Origin: Anaerovibrio sp. RM50
GTDB taxonomy: Bacteria; Bacillota; Negativicutes; Selenomonadales; Selenomonadaceae
Direction of reading: 5' to 3'
NCBI RefSeq assembly: GCF_000622005.1
Contig: NZ_JHWV01000006.1
Location: forward strand, 248,001 to 312,000
Length of the DNA: 64,000 nucleotides
Part shown: piece after piece, positions 27,085-36,032 of the stretch
Layout: the number at the start of each line of letters is the position of its first letter
Position numbering within the stretch: position 1 is the stretch's first letter
Notes under the pieces: generated by a model
What the model was told of the DNA's origin: nothing
The model's input: the letters and a program-made list of their open reading frames with translations, nothing else
The model's database searches: none
Position numbers and translations under genes: made by a program

Positions 27085-27942
27085 AACATTGTATATATCC
27101 GATTTTTCTTTGCCTTCTCTCCCCAAATACAGGGCCTGATGTGGGCAAGCCTCCACGCACTTTCCGCACATGATGCATTCAGCAGAGGAAGGCTTGGCGG
27201 CAGGATTTATATCCATTGGACATATTTCCCGGCATGTACCACAGGATGTACAACGATTCTCCGCAAATCGCAGACCATATAGACTGATGGAATTAAGCAA
27301 ACCATACATTGCCCCAAGGGGGCAGATGGCTTTACAGAAAAACCGATACACCACCATACAGCCGATCACCACTATTATTAACAGCAGAAATTTCCAGGCA
27401 AAGAGCAATCCCACAGCCTGCCGAAATTCCGGATGGGTCAGCAATAACGGAACAGTCCCCTCCAATGTCCCTGCGGGACAAATATATTGGCAAAAAGCCG
27501 GCAATCCTGTACTGCCAAAGCTTGCGCCCCATAATGGCACCAGCAGCACAAATACCACCAGCACAATATATTTTCCATATATAAGGGGCGGAAACAATTT
27601 CTTCTTTGGCACAGGAAGCTTATGGATTAATTCCTGAAACAAGCCAAATGGGCACAAAAATCCACAGACAAACCGTCCCATCAGCACCCCCAGCAGAAGT
27701 ATGAAGCCACTGACGTAAAAGCTGATGCCATAGCCAGATGTTCCCCCTATGGTCTGCAAAGCTCCTACAGGACATGACATGGTGGCCGCGGGACATGAAT
27801 AGCAGTTCAAGCCCGGAGCACAGAAATTTTTCCCCGGACCCTTGTATATTTTTCCCGTGAAGAGATTGGTTATTTCCCAATTGGTGAGGCAGGCTGACAT
27901 AAGCTGCACAAATTTGCGGCGCAGTTCGTAACTCAAGTGCAT
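27082..27942 (-). CDS. NapH/CcoG-type membrane polyferredoxin
   Basis: 286 aa. Four to five membrane helices carry paired Cys-x3-Cys-Pro motifs (CGFLCPFG; CKAICPLG), followed by two C-terminal 4Fe-4S clusters (CTSCGTCREICPMDIN; CIMCGKCVEACP). An N-terminal extra Cys group (CAPGLNCYSCPAATMSCPVGA) is also present. It should pass electrons between cytoplasmic ferredoxins and membrane or exported partners. ATG 27942 lies 4 bp after the CXXC-peptide stop; the neighbouring TlpA suggests a role in extracytoplasmic thiol reduction. Confidence 0.9.
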   Translation of the reverse strand: MHLSYELRRKFVQLMSACLTNWEITNLFTGKIYKGPGKNFCAPGLNCYSCPAATMSCPVGALQTIGGTSGYGISFYVSGFILLLGVLMGRFVCGFLCPFGLFQELIHKLPVPKKKLFPPLIYGKYIVLVVFVLLVPLWGASFGSTGLPAFCQYICPAGTLEGTVPLLLTHPEFRQAVGLLFAWKFLLLIIVVIGCMVVYRFFCKAICPLGAMYGLLNSISLYGLRFAENRCTSCGTCREICPMDINPAAKPSSAECIMCGKCVEACPHQALYLGREGKEKSDIYNV

Positions 27943-27946
27943 AAGC

Positions 27947-28087
27947 TCACCCCAGTCCTATACATTCCATGCAGACACGAATTGCCTTCTGGAATACCAT
28001 TGCGGCTTCGCCCCGCCATACGCCACAAAAAATAAAGCACAAAGCCACCAGAAACAGCAGCAGCCGTTTTTTCCCGCTCCCTGTCAC
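27947..28087 (-). CDS. 46-aa membrane peptide with CXXC motif (CD1871A-like)
   Basis: 46 aa, easily missed because of its length and GTG start. Basic N-terminus (TGSGKKRLL), one membrane helix (about 8-23), then VFQKAIRVCMECIGLG with a CxxC near the end. This resembles the small CXXC proteins named after C. difficile CD1871A, which sit beside polyferredoxin and thioredoxin genes. GTG 28087 overlaps the TlpA stop (GTGA), with AGAGG 8 nt before it. Tight spacing on both sides supports a real gene in a three-gene operon. Confidence 0.85.
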   Translation of the reverse strand: MTGSGKKRLLLFLVALCFIFCGVWRGEAAMVFQKAIRVCMECIGLG

Positions 28088-28635
28088 TTCAGATACCTCT
28101 TTAACAGCTCCTTATATTTTGGCACATTTGCCCCGACTACCATCTCGCCAATAATTTCTCCCTTGGAATTCACGAAGATAGTGGTAGGAACTGCCTCCAC
28201 CTGTTCCAGATACCTCATAATGTCCCCATTTGGGATAATGTTAACAAATTTTGCGTTGGCCTCTGCTGTAATTATTCGTGCCTCATTGATCGTATCTTTA
28301 TCGTTCTTGTCACTTACATCACAGACAAGGCCAATAATCTGTGCGTCAGCCGGCATTTCCCGGGCCCACTGCCCTAATTCAGGCATCTCCCCAATACATG
28401 GCGGGCAAAAGGTTCCCCAAATATTTATCACAGTTACCTTTTTATCCTTGAAAATGTCCTGTGTAACACTGTTTCCTTCTATATCCACAGTTGTAAAATC
28501 CGGAAACCTGTTTGCATCAGCCACTGCTTCACTGGTGGTTGTGGAAGCATTTTTTTCCGCAAAACACCCGGCAGATAAAAACAACATTGCCACCACTACC
28601 ATTATCAGACTTGTCAGCTTAATAAAATTTTGCAT
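28084..28635 (-). CDS. TlpA/ResA-type thioredoxin lipoprotein
   Basis: 183 aa. Lipoprotein signal with lipobox LSAGC (Cys about 24), then a thioredoxin fold with active site CPPC (WGTFCPPCIGEMPEL) and cis-Pro in AVPTTIF. It is a membrane-anchored extracytoplasmic thiol reductase or oxidase. ATG 28635 follows GGGGGGC. First of the operon tlpA - CXXC peptide - polyferredoxin, where the latter two may supply electrons. Confidence 0.94.
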   Translation of the reverse strand: MQNFIKLTSLIMVVVAMLFLSAGCFAEKNASTTTSEAVADANRFPDFTTVDIEGNSVTQDIFKDKKVTVINIWGTFCPPCIGEMPELGQWAREMPADAQIIGLVCDVSDKNDKDTINEARIITAEANAKFVNIIPNGDIMRYLEQVEAVPTTIFVNSKGEIIGEMVVGANVPKYKELLKRYLK

Positions 28636-28742
28636 TTTTTAGCCCCCCTGTTCTCATTTTACAATATTATAACACGCCTCACTCGTACCGTCTAAGACTG
28701 ATTTCATCCTCCTTGGGTGCAAATGAAACTCACCGTTATACA

Positions 28743-28765
28743 AAAAGCCGCCCATCTGGACGGCT
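28743..28765 (-). terminator. Terminator after pyrR
   Basis: Stem AGCCG / CGGCT with a 10-nt loop, followed by TTTTTG on the minus strand, about 22 bp past the pyrR stop. Confidence 0.8.
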
Positions 28766-28787
28766 CAACACATTTCTATTCTTATTT

Positions 28788-29339
28788 TTATTCTTTTTCC
28801 TGTCTCAGTACCACCTGGTCGGTGTCGTCAATCTCCACTACCTTTACATTCACAGACTCCTTGGAGGAAGTAGGGACGTTCTTGCCCACATAGTCAGCTC
28901 TTATAGGCAGCTCACGATGACCACGGTCGATAAGGACTGCCAGCTGAATGGACTTTGGACGGCCCATGTCAATTACCGCATTAAGGGCAGAGCGGATGGT
29001 GCGGCCGGTATACAGCACATCATCCACAAGGACAATAATCTTGTTGTCAATATCCACCGGCATAGTGGTAGGACGGACGATAGGCTGATAAGAGAGAATG
29101 GACAAATCATCCCGATAAAGGGTAATATCCAGCACCCCAACAGGTGGACGCTTCCCCTCAATATTCTCAATGGCAGCAGCCACCCTTTCAGCCAAAGGCA
29201 CACCACGGGAACGAATACCAACCAGCACGATATCATCTACCCCCTTATTCTTTTCAAGAATTTCGTGGGCAATACGGACCAGGGCACGATGCATGGCCTG
29301 CTCATCCAGCAGAACTGTCTTATCAATAAAAGTAGTCAT
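28788..29339 (-). CDS. pyrR: Bifunctional pyr operon attenuator / uracil phosphoribosyltransferase
   Basis: 183 aa. The PRPP-binding loop [17 protein letters not shown] and the N-terminal [20 protein letters not shown] region identify PyrR, which binds pyr mRNA in the presence of UMP and also makes UMP from uracil. ATG 29339 is chosen because GAGGGG abuts the ATG at 29348 and is 9 nt from this one. Last of divIVA-lspA-rluD-pyrR, 109 bp after rluD; no pyr structural genes are in the window. Confidence 0.94.
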   Translation of the reverse strand: MTTFIDKTVLLDEQAMHRALVRIAHEILEKNKGVDDIVLVGIRSRGVPLAERVAAAIENIEGKRPPVGVLDITLYRDDLSILSYQPIVRPTTMPVDIDNKIIVLVDDVLYTGRTIRSALNAVIDMGRPKSIQLAVLIDRGHRELPIRADYVGKNVPTSSKESVNVKVVEIDDTDQVVLRQEKE

Positions 29340-29448
29340 AGTATTCATCCCCTCTTTATTTTTCCATCTCTTTGTTGCTTTATCACTTTATCGTTTTAAA
29401 ACAATATATTAATCTATAAATATATCAGCGTATCAATATATCAACAAA

Positions 29449-30369
29449 TTAATGATTCCGCAGCTTTTTCAATATCTTCTCCATATCCTCCGGCAGTGGG
29501 GAAGTAAAGGTCATGCGCTCCCCTGTGGTTGGATGGGTAAGCTCCAGACTTATGGAGTGAAGTGCCTGTCCCTGAATGGAAAAATTTCCCTTCACCTTGC
29601 CGTGACGGGTGGCACCATATTTAGGATCTCCCACCACGGGATGACCGATATGGGTCATGTGAACCCTTATCTGATGGGTACGACCTGTTTCCAGACGGCA
29701 CTCGATAAAGGTACAGTCCCCAAACCGCTCCAGCACCTTGAAATGGGTAGTTGCAGGCTTGCCATTTTCCTGCACAATGGCCATTTTTTTGCGGTCAGTA
29801 GGATGACGGCCAATATCCCCACGGATAATACCCGCCTCTTCCTTGATATTGCCCCAGACAATGGCATTATATACGCGATGGGCTGTCTTTTCCTGAATCT
29901 GCTCCGCCAGACTTATATGGGCCTTGTCATTTTTGGCAGCCACCATAACGCCGGAGGTATCCTTGTCCAGACGATGCACAATGCCGGGACGGATTTCCCC
30001 GTTTATTCCCGAAAGATCCTTGCAATGATACATCAGGGCATTTACAAGGGTTCCGGAATTTATTCCCGCAGCAGGATGCACCACCATGCCCCGGGCTTTA
30101 TTGATTACGATAATATCATTATCCTCGTAAAGGATATCCAGGGGAATATCCTCCGGAAGAATCTCCACTGATTCCGCCTCAGGAACTGACAGCTCCACCT
30201 CATCATCCAGATGAAGGCGATAATTTCCCTTCTTAACCTTGCCGTTTACAGCCGCACAGCCATCTGCCGCCAGTTTCTGCACATGGGAACGGGAAAAATC
30301 AGGCTGCATTCTGGTGAGAAAAACATCCAGACGTTCATTTTCTGTATCAGCCTTGAAGGTCAGTGTCAT
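29449..30369 (-). CDS. rluD: RluD-family 23S rRNA pseudouridine synthase
   Basis: 306 aa. N-terminal S4 RNA-binding domain (about 12-70, RLDVFLTRM) and RluA/RluD catalytic domain with the active-site Asp in HRLDKDTSG. Modifies uridines of large-subunit rRNA. ATG 30369 follows GGAGGAACGAGA, inside the end of lspA (about 23-bp overlap), as is usual for the lspA-rluD pair. Confidence 0.94.
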   Translation of the reverse strand: MTLTFKADTENERLDVFLTRMQPDFSRSHVQKLAADGCAAVNGKVKKGNYRLHLDDEVELSVPEAESVEILPEDIPLDILYEDNDIIVINKARGMVVHPAAGINSGTLVNALMYHCKDLSGINGEIRPGIVHRLDKDTSGVMVAAKNDKAHISLAEQIQEKTAHRVYNAIVWGNIKEEAGIIRGDIGRHPTDRKKMAIVQENGKPATTHFKVLERFGDCTFIECRLETGRTHQIRVHMTHIGHPVVGDPKYGATRHGKVKGNFSIQGQALHSISLELTHPTTGERMTFTSPLPEDMEKILKKLRNH

Positions 30370-30832
30370 TCTCGTTCCTCCTGCGGAAAATATCCATAAC
30401 AATCAGGGCAGCTCCCACGCAGATGGCAATATCTGCGATGTTAAAAACAGGCCACACCCTGAAATCGAAAAAGTCCACCACTAAGCCGCTTTGCAGACGG
30501 TCGTAAAGATTTCCCACTGCACCGCCGGCCAGCATGCTGACACCGTATTTCATCATCATGGATTCCTTGGCCAGCTGCTTGCGGAAATAAAAAACCACAG
30601 CACAGAGAATAACTGCCACCACAATAAACATCACCCGCTGGTTGGCAAACATGCCAAAGGCGGCTCCCGGATTAAGAACATAAGTGATGTAAAAATAATC
30701 CTTGATAACCGGAATCGACTGTCCCAGCTCCATGGAAGCAGTGACATAGCTCTTTACAAGCTGATCTATAATAAAAATAATTAATCCTAAACCTACAGGT
30801 ACCAACCTAGCCTCCCAAAAACTCTTACTCAT
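30347..30832 (-). CDS. lspA: Lipoprotein signal peptidase II
   Basis: 161 aa, four membrane helices. Catalytic Asp pair in NLYDRL and FNIADIAI, plus NPGAAFG, mark the aspartyl protease that removes prolipoprotein signal peptides. ATG 30832 overlaps the divIVA end by 8 bp and uses GAGGA within it; the open frame to 30871 is not needed. Confidence 0.95.
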   Translation of the reverse strand: MSKSFWEARLVPVGLGLIIFIIDQLVKSYVTASMELGQSIPVIKDYFYITYVLNPGAAFGMFANQRVMFIVVAVILCAVVFYFRKQLAKESMMMKYGVSMLAGGAVGNLYDRLQSGLVVDFFDFRVWPVFNIADIAICVGAALIVMDIFRRRNENDTDLQG

Positions 30833-31421
30833 TTTCCTCAGAAGCCACCTCTGCAGCTGCTTCATTATCATAATTATCCTCAGGCTTCGTGCCGATTTCG
30901 ATATTCACATCCTGCAACACCTGGGAATTCTGCTTGTCAGGGAACTGCTGCTCCATATCCTCAAGAAGTGACAGTTCAGTTTTTAGTGTATTGCGTATCT
31001 TGGCAATAAACTGACGCTTTTCACTGACAATGCGCTCATATTCAGTAACGGCCTCACGTACCTTCTGGGCAGCATCCTCAAGACGGCGCTTTGCCTCGAG
31101 CTCAGCCGCACGAATAATATTTTCGCTGGCCTGCTTTGCCGTTGCCCTGACTTCCTCAGCACGGGTATTGGCAGTATTGGTAACCTCATCAGCAGTGCGC
31201 TGGGCCACCAGCAGGGTATCCTGCAAATTTTTCTCCAGCTGGTGATACTGGCCGAGAGCCTTTTCATTCAGCTCGATTTCCTTTTTCAGCTGGCTGTTTT
31301 CACGGAAAAGCTTCTCATAGTCATTTACCACCTGATCGAGAAAATCATCAATTTCATCTCTGTCATAGCCGCGAAAGCTGATTTTAAAATCCTGATTATG
31401 TATATCTACTGGTGTAAGCAT
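30825..31421 (-). CDS. divIVA: DivIVA-domain cell-division/polarity protein
   Basis: 198 aa. N-terminal membrane-curvature-binding domain (LTPVDIHNQDF, FRGYDRDEIDDFLDQV), then a long coiled coil (about 40-150) and an acidic tail. It marks septa and poles. ATG 31421 follows AGGGGG. First of divIVA-lspA-rluD-pyrR. Confidence 0.94.
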   Translation of the reverse strand: MLTPVDIHNQDFKISFRGYDRDEIDDFLDQVVNDYEKLFRENSQLKKEIELNEKALGQYHQLEKNLQDTLLVAQRTADEVTNTANTRAEEVRATAKQASENIIRAAELEAKRRLEDAAQKVREAVTEYERIVSEKRQFIAKIRNTLKTELSLLEDMEQQFPDKQNSQVLQDVNIEIGTKPEDNYDNEAAAEVASEENE

Positions 31422-31487
31422 TGTTGTCCCCCTAAAATTAATATTTCATAATTAAACCACGGTATATTTTAGCATATTTTTTTGCAT

Positions 31488-31519
31488 TAAAATAGGGGCA
31501 TCTTTCCAAAATGCCCCTA
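31488..31519 (-). terminator. Terminator after the DUF4127 gene
   Basis: Perfect stem GGGGCAT / ATGCCCC with a 9-nt loop and TATTTTAAT following on the minus strand. The AT-rich flanks on both sides could allow bidirectional use. Confidence 0.82.
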
Positions 31520-31557
31520 AATTTTACATCAAATTTTTAATTAATCTTGATTAACCT

Positions 31558-33156
31558 TCAAAAATCTATATCGCACTCAAAGAGGCGGTTCCATGGATGT
31601 GAAATGCGCAGGTTTTTGAGGGAAATATCCCCAGGAAGATTAATATTCTTCTTGGCAAATTCCTTCATTAACTCAGTACCCTGCTGAGAGGCAAAATCAC
31701 GGGCACCATCCAAATTGCCCGTACTCTGGCTGTAGCCCGGGTGAATCCACACAGCAGCCCCCAGCTGCTGGCGGATATTGGACTGATAGCCCCACTCATC
31801 AAGATAACGGGTAAGCATAAGCTCTTCCCGGGCCTGTTTGTCCATCCATTTGGTAAGAAGCCCTGTGCCAATAAGGAATCCAGTGGTATTGGTGGCAGTA
31901 TTCCAGCCACCATAGGCCTGCAGCTTAAACTGCAAATCCTCCTTGTGGAGTTCATTCATCATGGCATTATCTGCACCATTGCCGTAGGCGATATCAGCCA
32001 CAGCAACGGGATAGCCCTTATTCACCAGTTCCTTTACCATATTAACGAAGTACATGGTCCCCTTCCGAGGCTTGATGGTGTTGTCTGGGCCGTTGGCATC
32101 CATGGTTTTGCCATCGAAATTAGTGTTGACAGCCATAACCAGCTCAGCCCGCTCAGGAGCAGGCACCAGCATGCCCCCTGCAGCCACTATGGTATTGTCC
32201 ACATCAATGCCGATTTCCTCGTTGCAATACTTTGGAATGGTGGTACGGCCCTTGCCCTCATTGTAAGCGGTGTAAACAAAAGGAATATCCCTCTTGTCAT
32301 CACAGATGGCACGGCACATCATAACCATGCCCAGCTCGTCAGCACCGGAGGTTATCTGCAATTTAGTCTTGCCGATATTTTTCCCGTATTCCTTTAAATG
32401 ACGGGTTTCATAGTGGGTCTGGGAATAAAGGGCAGAGTCATCGCCCCCCAAAAAGAGAAAAGTGAACACTCCCTGTCCCGTTAAATCAATCAGTGCCTTG
32501 TTGGCATTGAAATTTAAGCCGTGGCGGTGGGTCCAGTCCTCCATGGCCGCGGGGAGAATTTCCTTTTGAAGTCTGTCCAGCTCCTGCTTTTCTTTCTTGG
32601 AGGCCAGTCCCATTTCCTCTTTATCCCGAAGTACGCTGTAATCACGAAGCATTACAGCATTTTGCTGATAAATAGCCGGCTCCATGCCATTTCCGGAATG
32701 GGTAGCAGACAGCAGTGTGCGTAAAATAGTGCCAAAGCCGTATACTGGCAGACCAGGGTGACTTTCGCGGAAGGTGCGGAACCTTTCCAGCCGTTGGTTG
32801 ATGGTATTTTCAGTTAATTCGTGATTTCTGGAGGCCACCAGGCTGCCATAGAGCATGGCATCAGTGGATACCACAGCAGCCTTTGCCCCCGGAGCATTAT
32901 CATTCAGCCACTGCCAAAGGCCATCCGGATCCCCGGGCTGCTCTCTTGTACCAAGCAAAGTATCTGGGGGAACAACCACGTCGTACCCCAGCTTTTCCGC
33001 CACCTGACGGGTTTCCTTGTCAGTGATGGGGCGGTTATCCAGAGGCACAAACAAAATTTTGCCGCTGTCAGAAGCCCTTGCGGCCTCTGCCGCTGTAATG
33101 CTGAAAGCTATTGGCAGGCATATAGCCAGTGCCAACAGCATAATAATTTTTTTCAA
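31558..33156 (-). CDS. Secreted DUF4127 protein
   Basis: 532 aa. Signal peptide (KKIIMLLALAICLP ... AEAA) then a DUF4127 domain over the whole mature part: FVPLDNRPI at the start, FLFLGGDDSALYS, TSGADELGMVM and the D/E-rich motifs that suggest a metal-dependent hydrolase-like fold. The biochemical role is not established. Start TTG 33156 is about 9 nt after GGAGG. Stands alone between the divIVA operon and the histidine kinase. Confidence 0.88.
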   Translation of the reverse strand: MKKIIMLLALAICLPIAFSITAAEAARASDSGKILFVPLDNRPITDKETRQVAEKLGYDVVVPPDTLLGTREQPGDPDGLWQWLNDNAPGAKAAVVSTDAMLYGSLVASRNHELTENTINQRLERFRTFRESHPGLPVYGFGTILRTLLSATHSGNGMEPAIYQQNAVMLRDYSVLRDKEEMGLASKKEKQELDRLQKEILPAAMEDWTHRHGLNFNANKALIDLTGQGVFTFLFLGGDDSALYSQTHYETRHLKEYGKNIGKTKLQITSGADELGMVMMCRAICDDKRDIPFVYTAYNEGKGRTTIPKYCNEEIGIDVDNTIVAAGGMLVPAPERAELVMAVNTNFDGKTMDANGPDNTIKPRKGTMYFVNMVKELVNKGYPVAVADIAYGNGADNAMMNELHKEDLQFKLQAYGGWNTATNTTGFLIGTGLLTKWMDKQAREELMLTRYLDEWGYQSNIRQQLGAAVWIHPGYSQSTGNLDGARDFASQQGTELMKEFAKKNINLPGDISLKNLRISHPWNRLFECDIDF

Positions 33157-33225
33157 TTCTCTTTACCTCCTTATTAAAAAAATATACAAATCATCAGAAG
33201 CAAGAATGCAATTCCATATCCTATT

Positions 33226-36012
33226 TTACTTCAGGATATTGGCAATATCATCATATTTTTGCTCACTCACTGCCATCTTCAGTTGCTCCCAGCGTTGCTG
33301 CTCACCCTCTGGCATGGCGTATTCTTCCATCTCAGTAAAAATAGCCTCCAGGGTTTCAGCATCATGCTCCTCCGCTGCTGAGCAGATTTCCTCATAGACG
33401 CTTTCAAGAAAATCCATATCCGCCTCCGGCTTTTCTTCCTCCTGAGAAACAAATACCATTGCCAGAGGCTCCTTGAAGCTTCTGTAGTTTTCCATAAATG
33501 TCTCATTATGGGACTGAATATAATCCAAATCATTAGCTTTTCCCGCATTCTCCAGCCTTTGGGCCTCTTCCCCAAACTCCATGGCACCAATAAGGCGGGC
33601 CGAGCTCTTTAATGCATGTACCTTGGTGGTGTAATCCTTAATATTCCCGGCTTCATAGAAGCCCTCAATCTCTTCTGCCCTTTCCTCCATCGACTCGTAG
33701 AAAATTTGCAGCAGCGGCAGATAGGCCTCAATATCACCACTATTTTTGATTCCAGTGTGCACATCAATCCAGTCCTGGCCCTGAAGGGGGTTCAGCATCT
33801 CCGGAAGCTCTGTCATATTTTCCGTCTCAGCCCTTGGCTCCTCCACCATGGCTTTCTCAATTTTTTCTTTTGGCAAATACTTTATGAGCATATCCTCCAG
33901 CTTTCCGGAGTCTATTGGCTTGGAAAGATAATCATTAAAGCCGGCCTCAATGTATTTCTCCCTTGCACCGGAAATGGCATTGGCCGTGAGACAAACAGTC
34001 GGAGTCTGCCGATTTATATTGCGGCGTTGCTGCTTCAGCTCATGAAGGGTTTCAATACCATCCTTCCCCGGCATCATGTGGTCAAGGAATATAATATCAT
34101 ATTTTTTATCCTTGGTAAGCAGAAGACACTCATTACCGTCATTGGCCATATCAATCTGCATACGGGTTTGCTTCAGCAGACTCTTAAATACCATAAGATT
34201 CATTGGATTATCGTCCACAACCAGCACATGGGCTTCCGGAGCGGTAAACTTTTCATGGTATTTCTTTTGATTCTTGAGGGACTCTGCATAGGAAGCTTTA
34301 TAATCCCCCAAAGGTTCCCACTTCACAACTTTCTGCTCAAGGCGGAAGGAGAAGGTGGAGCCTTCGCCGTAAACGCTGGCCACTTCCAGCTTGGAATCCA
34401 TATTGTCCAGCAGCATCTTGGTGATTGTCATGCCAAGGCCAGTGCCCTCAATGTTACGGTTGCGCTCTTCTTCAATACGCTCGAATTTTGAAAACAGCTT
34501 CCCCATATCTTCAGCCTTGATGCCAATGCCAGTATCCGTGATTGCCACGGTAATCACAACCTTGTCTTCTGCGCCCTCAATACGCTCAAAGCCCAGGGAG
34601 AAGGTTACGCCCCCCCGCTCCGTATACTTCACTGCATTGGTGAGAATATTGGCAATGATTTGCTTAATGCGGACTTCATCCCCATAGAGAAGTCTCGGGG
34701 TTTCGGTGTCAAAATCCAGGTTTATGGACAAATTCTTTTTTTCAGCCCTTGCTTTCACCATGATAACCAAATCATTAAGCAGAGAAGACAAGTCATACTC
34801 CACCGGGATAATATCAATTTTGCCCGCTTCTATTTTGGAAAAATCCAAAATGCTGTTAATCAGGCTCAGCAATGTGTTTCCCGCTGTCTTTATATTCTCC
34901 GAATATCCCAGAATGTTCCTTTCCTCACATTCCCGCAAAATCATTTCATTCATGCCCAGAATGGCGTTAATAGGCGTGCGAATTTCATGGGACATATTTG
35001 ACAAAAATGATGACTTGGCTTCAGTTGCTGCAGCCGCTGCCTCCGCTTTTCTGTTGTACTCTTGGGCCAGACGGGTCTCCTCTTCGAAACGGTTCATGAT
35101 GAACAGCAATATGGAAATAACCAGCAAAGACACAAAGAGGGTCATAAGAAATGTTCTTCTGAGCTGGGCAAAGGTGGCAGTAGCATCAAATACAGACAGG
35201 CATATCCAGCTGTCCGCCACGGGCATAGTATAAACAATGTACTCCGCGTCCCCAAACCGTAAGGAGAAATATTTCTCATTGGAGGAACGCAGCTTATCCA
35301 CCAGCGCCCTGCCAAAAGTGTCTTCCTCCGCAATATATCTTTTCCCCACTTCTCCCCGATCCGAGTGGGCCAAGACCCGATATTTGCGGTCCATAACAAT
35401 CTCAATTTCCGAATCACCATTTGCCGCCAGCTCCTCCGTCATTTTCTGCAGAGGCTCCAGTGATAAATCCATGGCTGCCACGCTTTTTACATCAGCCAGG
35501 GACTTGGCCAGGGTAATCATCATGGTATTGGTTTTCGCATCAATATAGGGATCCACAACGGCAACATGACCGATGTTGGCCATGGCGTCCCCATACCAGG
35601 GGCGCTCCTTTGGAACATAATCCCCATCGGGCACCCAGCCGGCTCCGGAGAAAAATACATCCTCCACCACAGCGTACATGCCCGTAGTTTTTCCATCGGT
35701 TATATGCTCAGCCACATCAGTCTGACTCTCCAGATAGTCCTGAATTTTCGCCGGGGAGCTCCCCTCACGAATCATGCCATCCAGAGTGCAGGTGGTAATA
35801 TTAATGATATCAATGCCCCTGGAGAGGTATTCATTAATCTGATCAGCTGATTTGGTGGCCACAAGCTCCTGACTTATAATAACCTTCTGCTTCATCTCAG
35901 ACTGAAGCGAGGTGTAATAGGCCATGACCACACCCAGGAAAAACAGAATAAGAATGGTGGTCATATCCACTCTCTTCAGGAGAGAACCGGCTTTTCTTTT
36001 TTTAACATCCAT
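33226..36012 (-). CDS. Hybrid sensor histidine kinase: CACHE-HisKA-HATPase-REC-Hpt
   Basis: 928 aa. Membrane helix (about 18-36), extracellular double-CACHE sensor (about 40-290, with KERPWYGDA), second helix (about 292-312), HisKA with phospho-His in SNMSHEIRTP, HATPase (NAVKYTERGG, DTGIG, GTGLGM), REC with phospho-Asp in IIFLDHMMPG, and a C-terminal Hpt (HALKSSARLIG). The phosphorelay has no output domain and no response regulator follows. ATG 36012 has GGAGGAAG 3 nt before it; the upstream in-frame ATG at 36066 overlaps the symporter and is rejected. Starts 20 bp after the symporter-binding-protein fusion, which probably feeds or shares its signal. Confidence 0.92.
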   Translation of the reverse strand: MDVKKRKAGSLLKRVDMTTILILFFLGVVMAYYTSLQSEMKQKVIISQELVATKSADQINEYLSRGIDIINITTCTLDGMIREGSSPAKIQDYLESQTDVAEHITDGKTTGMYAVVEDVFFSGAGWVPDGDYVPKERPWYGDAMANIGHVAVVDPYIDAKTNTMMITLAKSLADVKSVAAMDLSLEPLQKMTEELAANGDSEIEIVMDRKYRVLAHSDRGEVGKRYIAEEDTFGRALVDKLRSSNEKYFSLRFGDAEYIVYTMPVADSWICLSVFDATATFAQLRRTFLMTLFVSLLVISILLFIMNRFEEETRLAQEYNRKAEAAAAATEAKSSFLSNMSHEIRTPINAILGMNEMILRECEERNILGYSENIKTAGNTLLSLINSILDFSKIEAGKIDIIPVEYDLSSLLNDLVIMVKARAEKKNLSINLDFDTETPRLLYGDEVRIKQIIANILTNAVKYTERGGVTFSLGFERIEGAEDKVVITVAITDTGIGIKAEDMGKLFSKFERIEEERNRNIEGTGLGMTITKMLLDNMDSKLEVASVYGEGSTFSFRLEQKVVKWEPLGDYKASYAESLKNQKKYHEKFTAPEAHVLVVDDNPMNLMVFKSLLKQTRMQIDMANDGNECLLLTKDKKYDIIFLDHMMPGKDGIETLHELKQQRRNINRQTPTVCLTANAISGAREKYIEAGFNDYLSKPIDSGKLEDMLIKYLPKEKIEKAMVEEPRAETENMTELPEMLNPLQGQDWIDVHTGIKNSGDIEAYLPLLQIFYESMEERAEEIEGFYEAGNIKDYTTKVHALKSSARLIGAMEFGEEAQRLENAGKANDLDYIQSHNETFMENYRSFKEPLAMVFVSQEEEKPEADMDFLESVYEEICSAAEEHDAETLEAIFTEMEEYAMPEGEQQRWEQLKMAVSEQKYDDIANILK

Positions 36013-36032
36013 TTTCTTCCTCCTGACAGAGA

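Noticed and set aside
29340-29448. PyrR-binding attenuator in front of pyrR
   Set aside because: The 109-bp gap is nearly all A/T with no anti-terminator/terminator pair or conserved PyrR binding loop.
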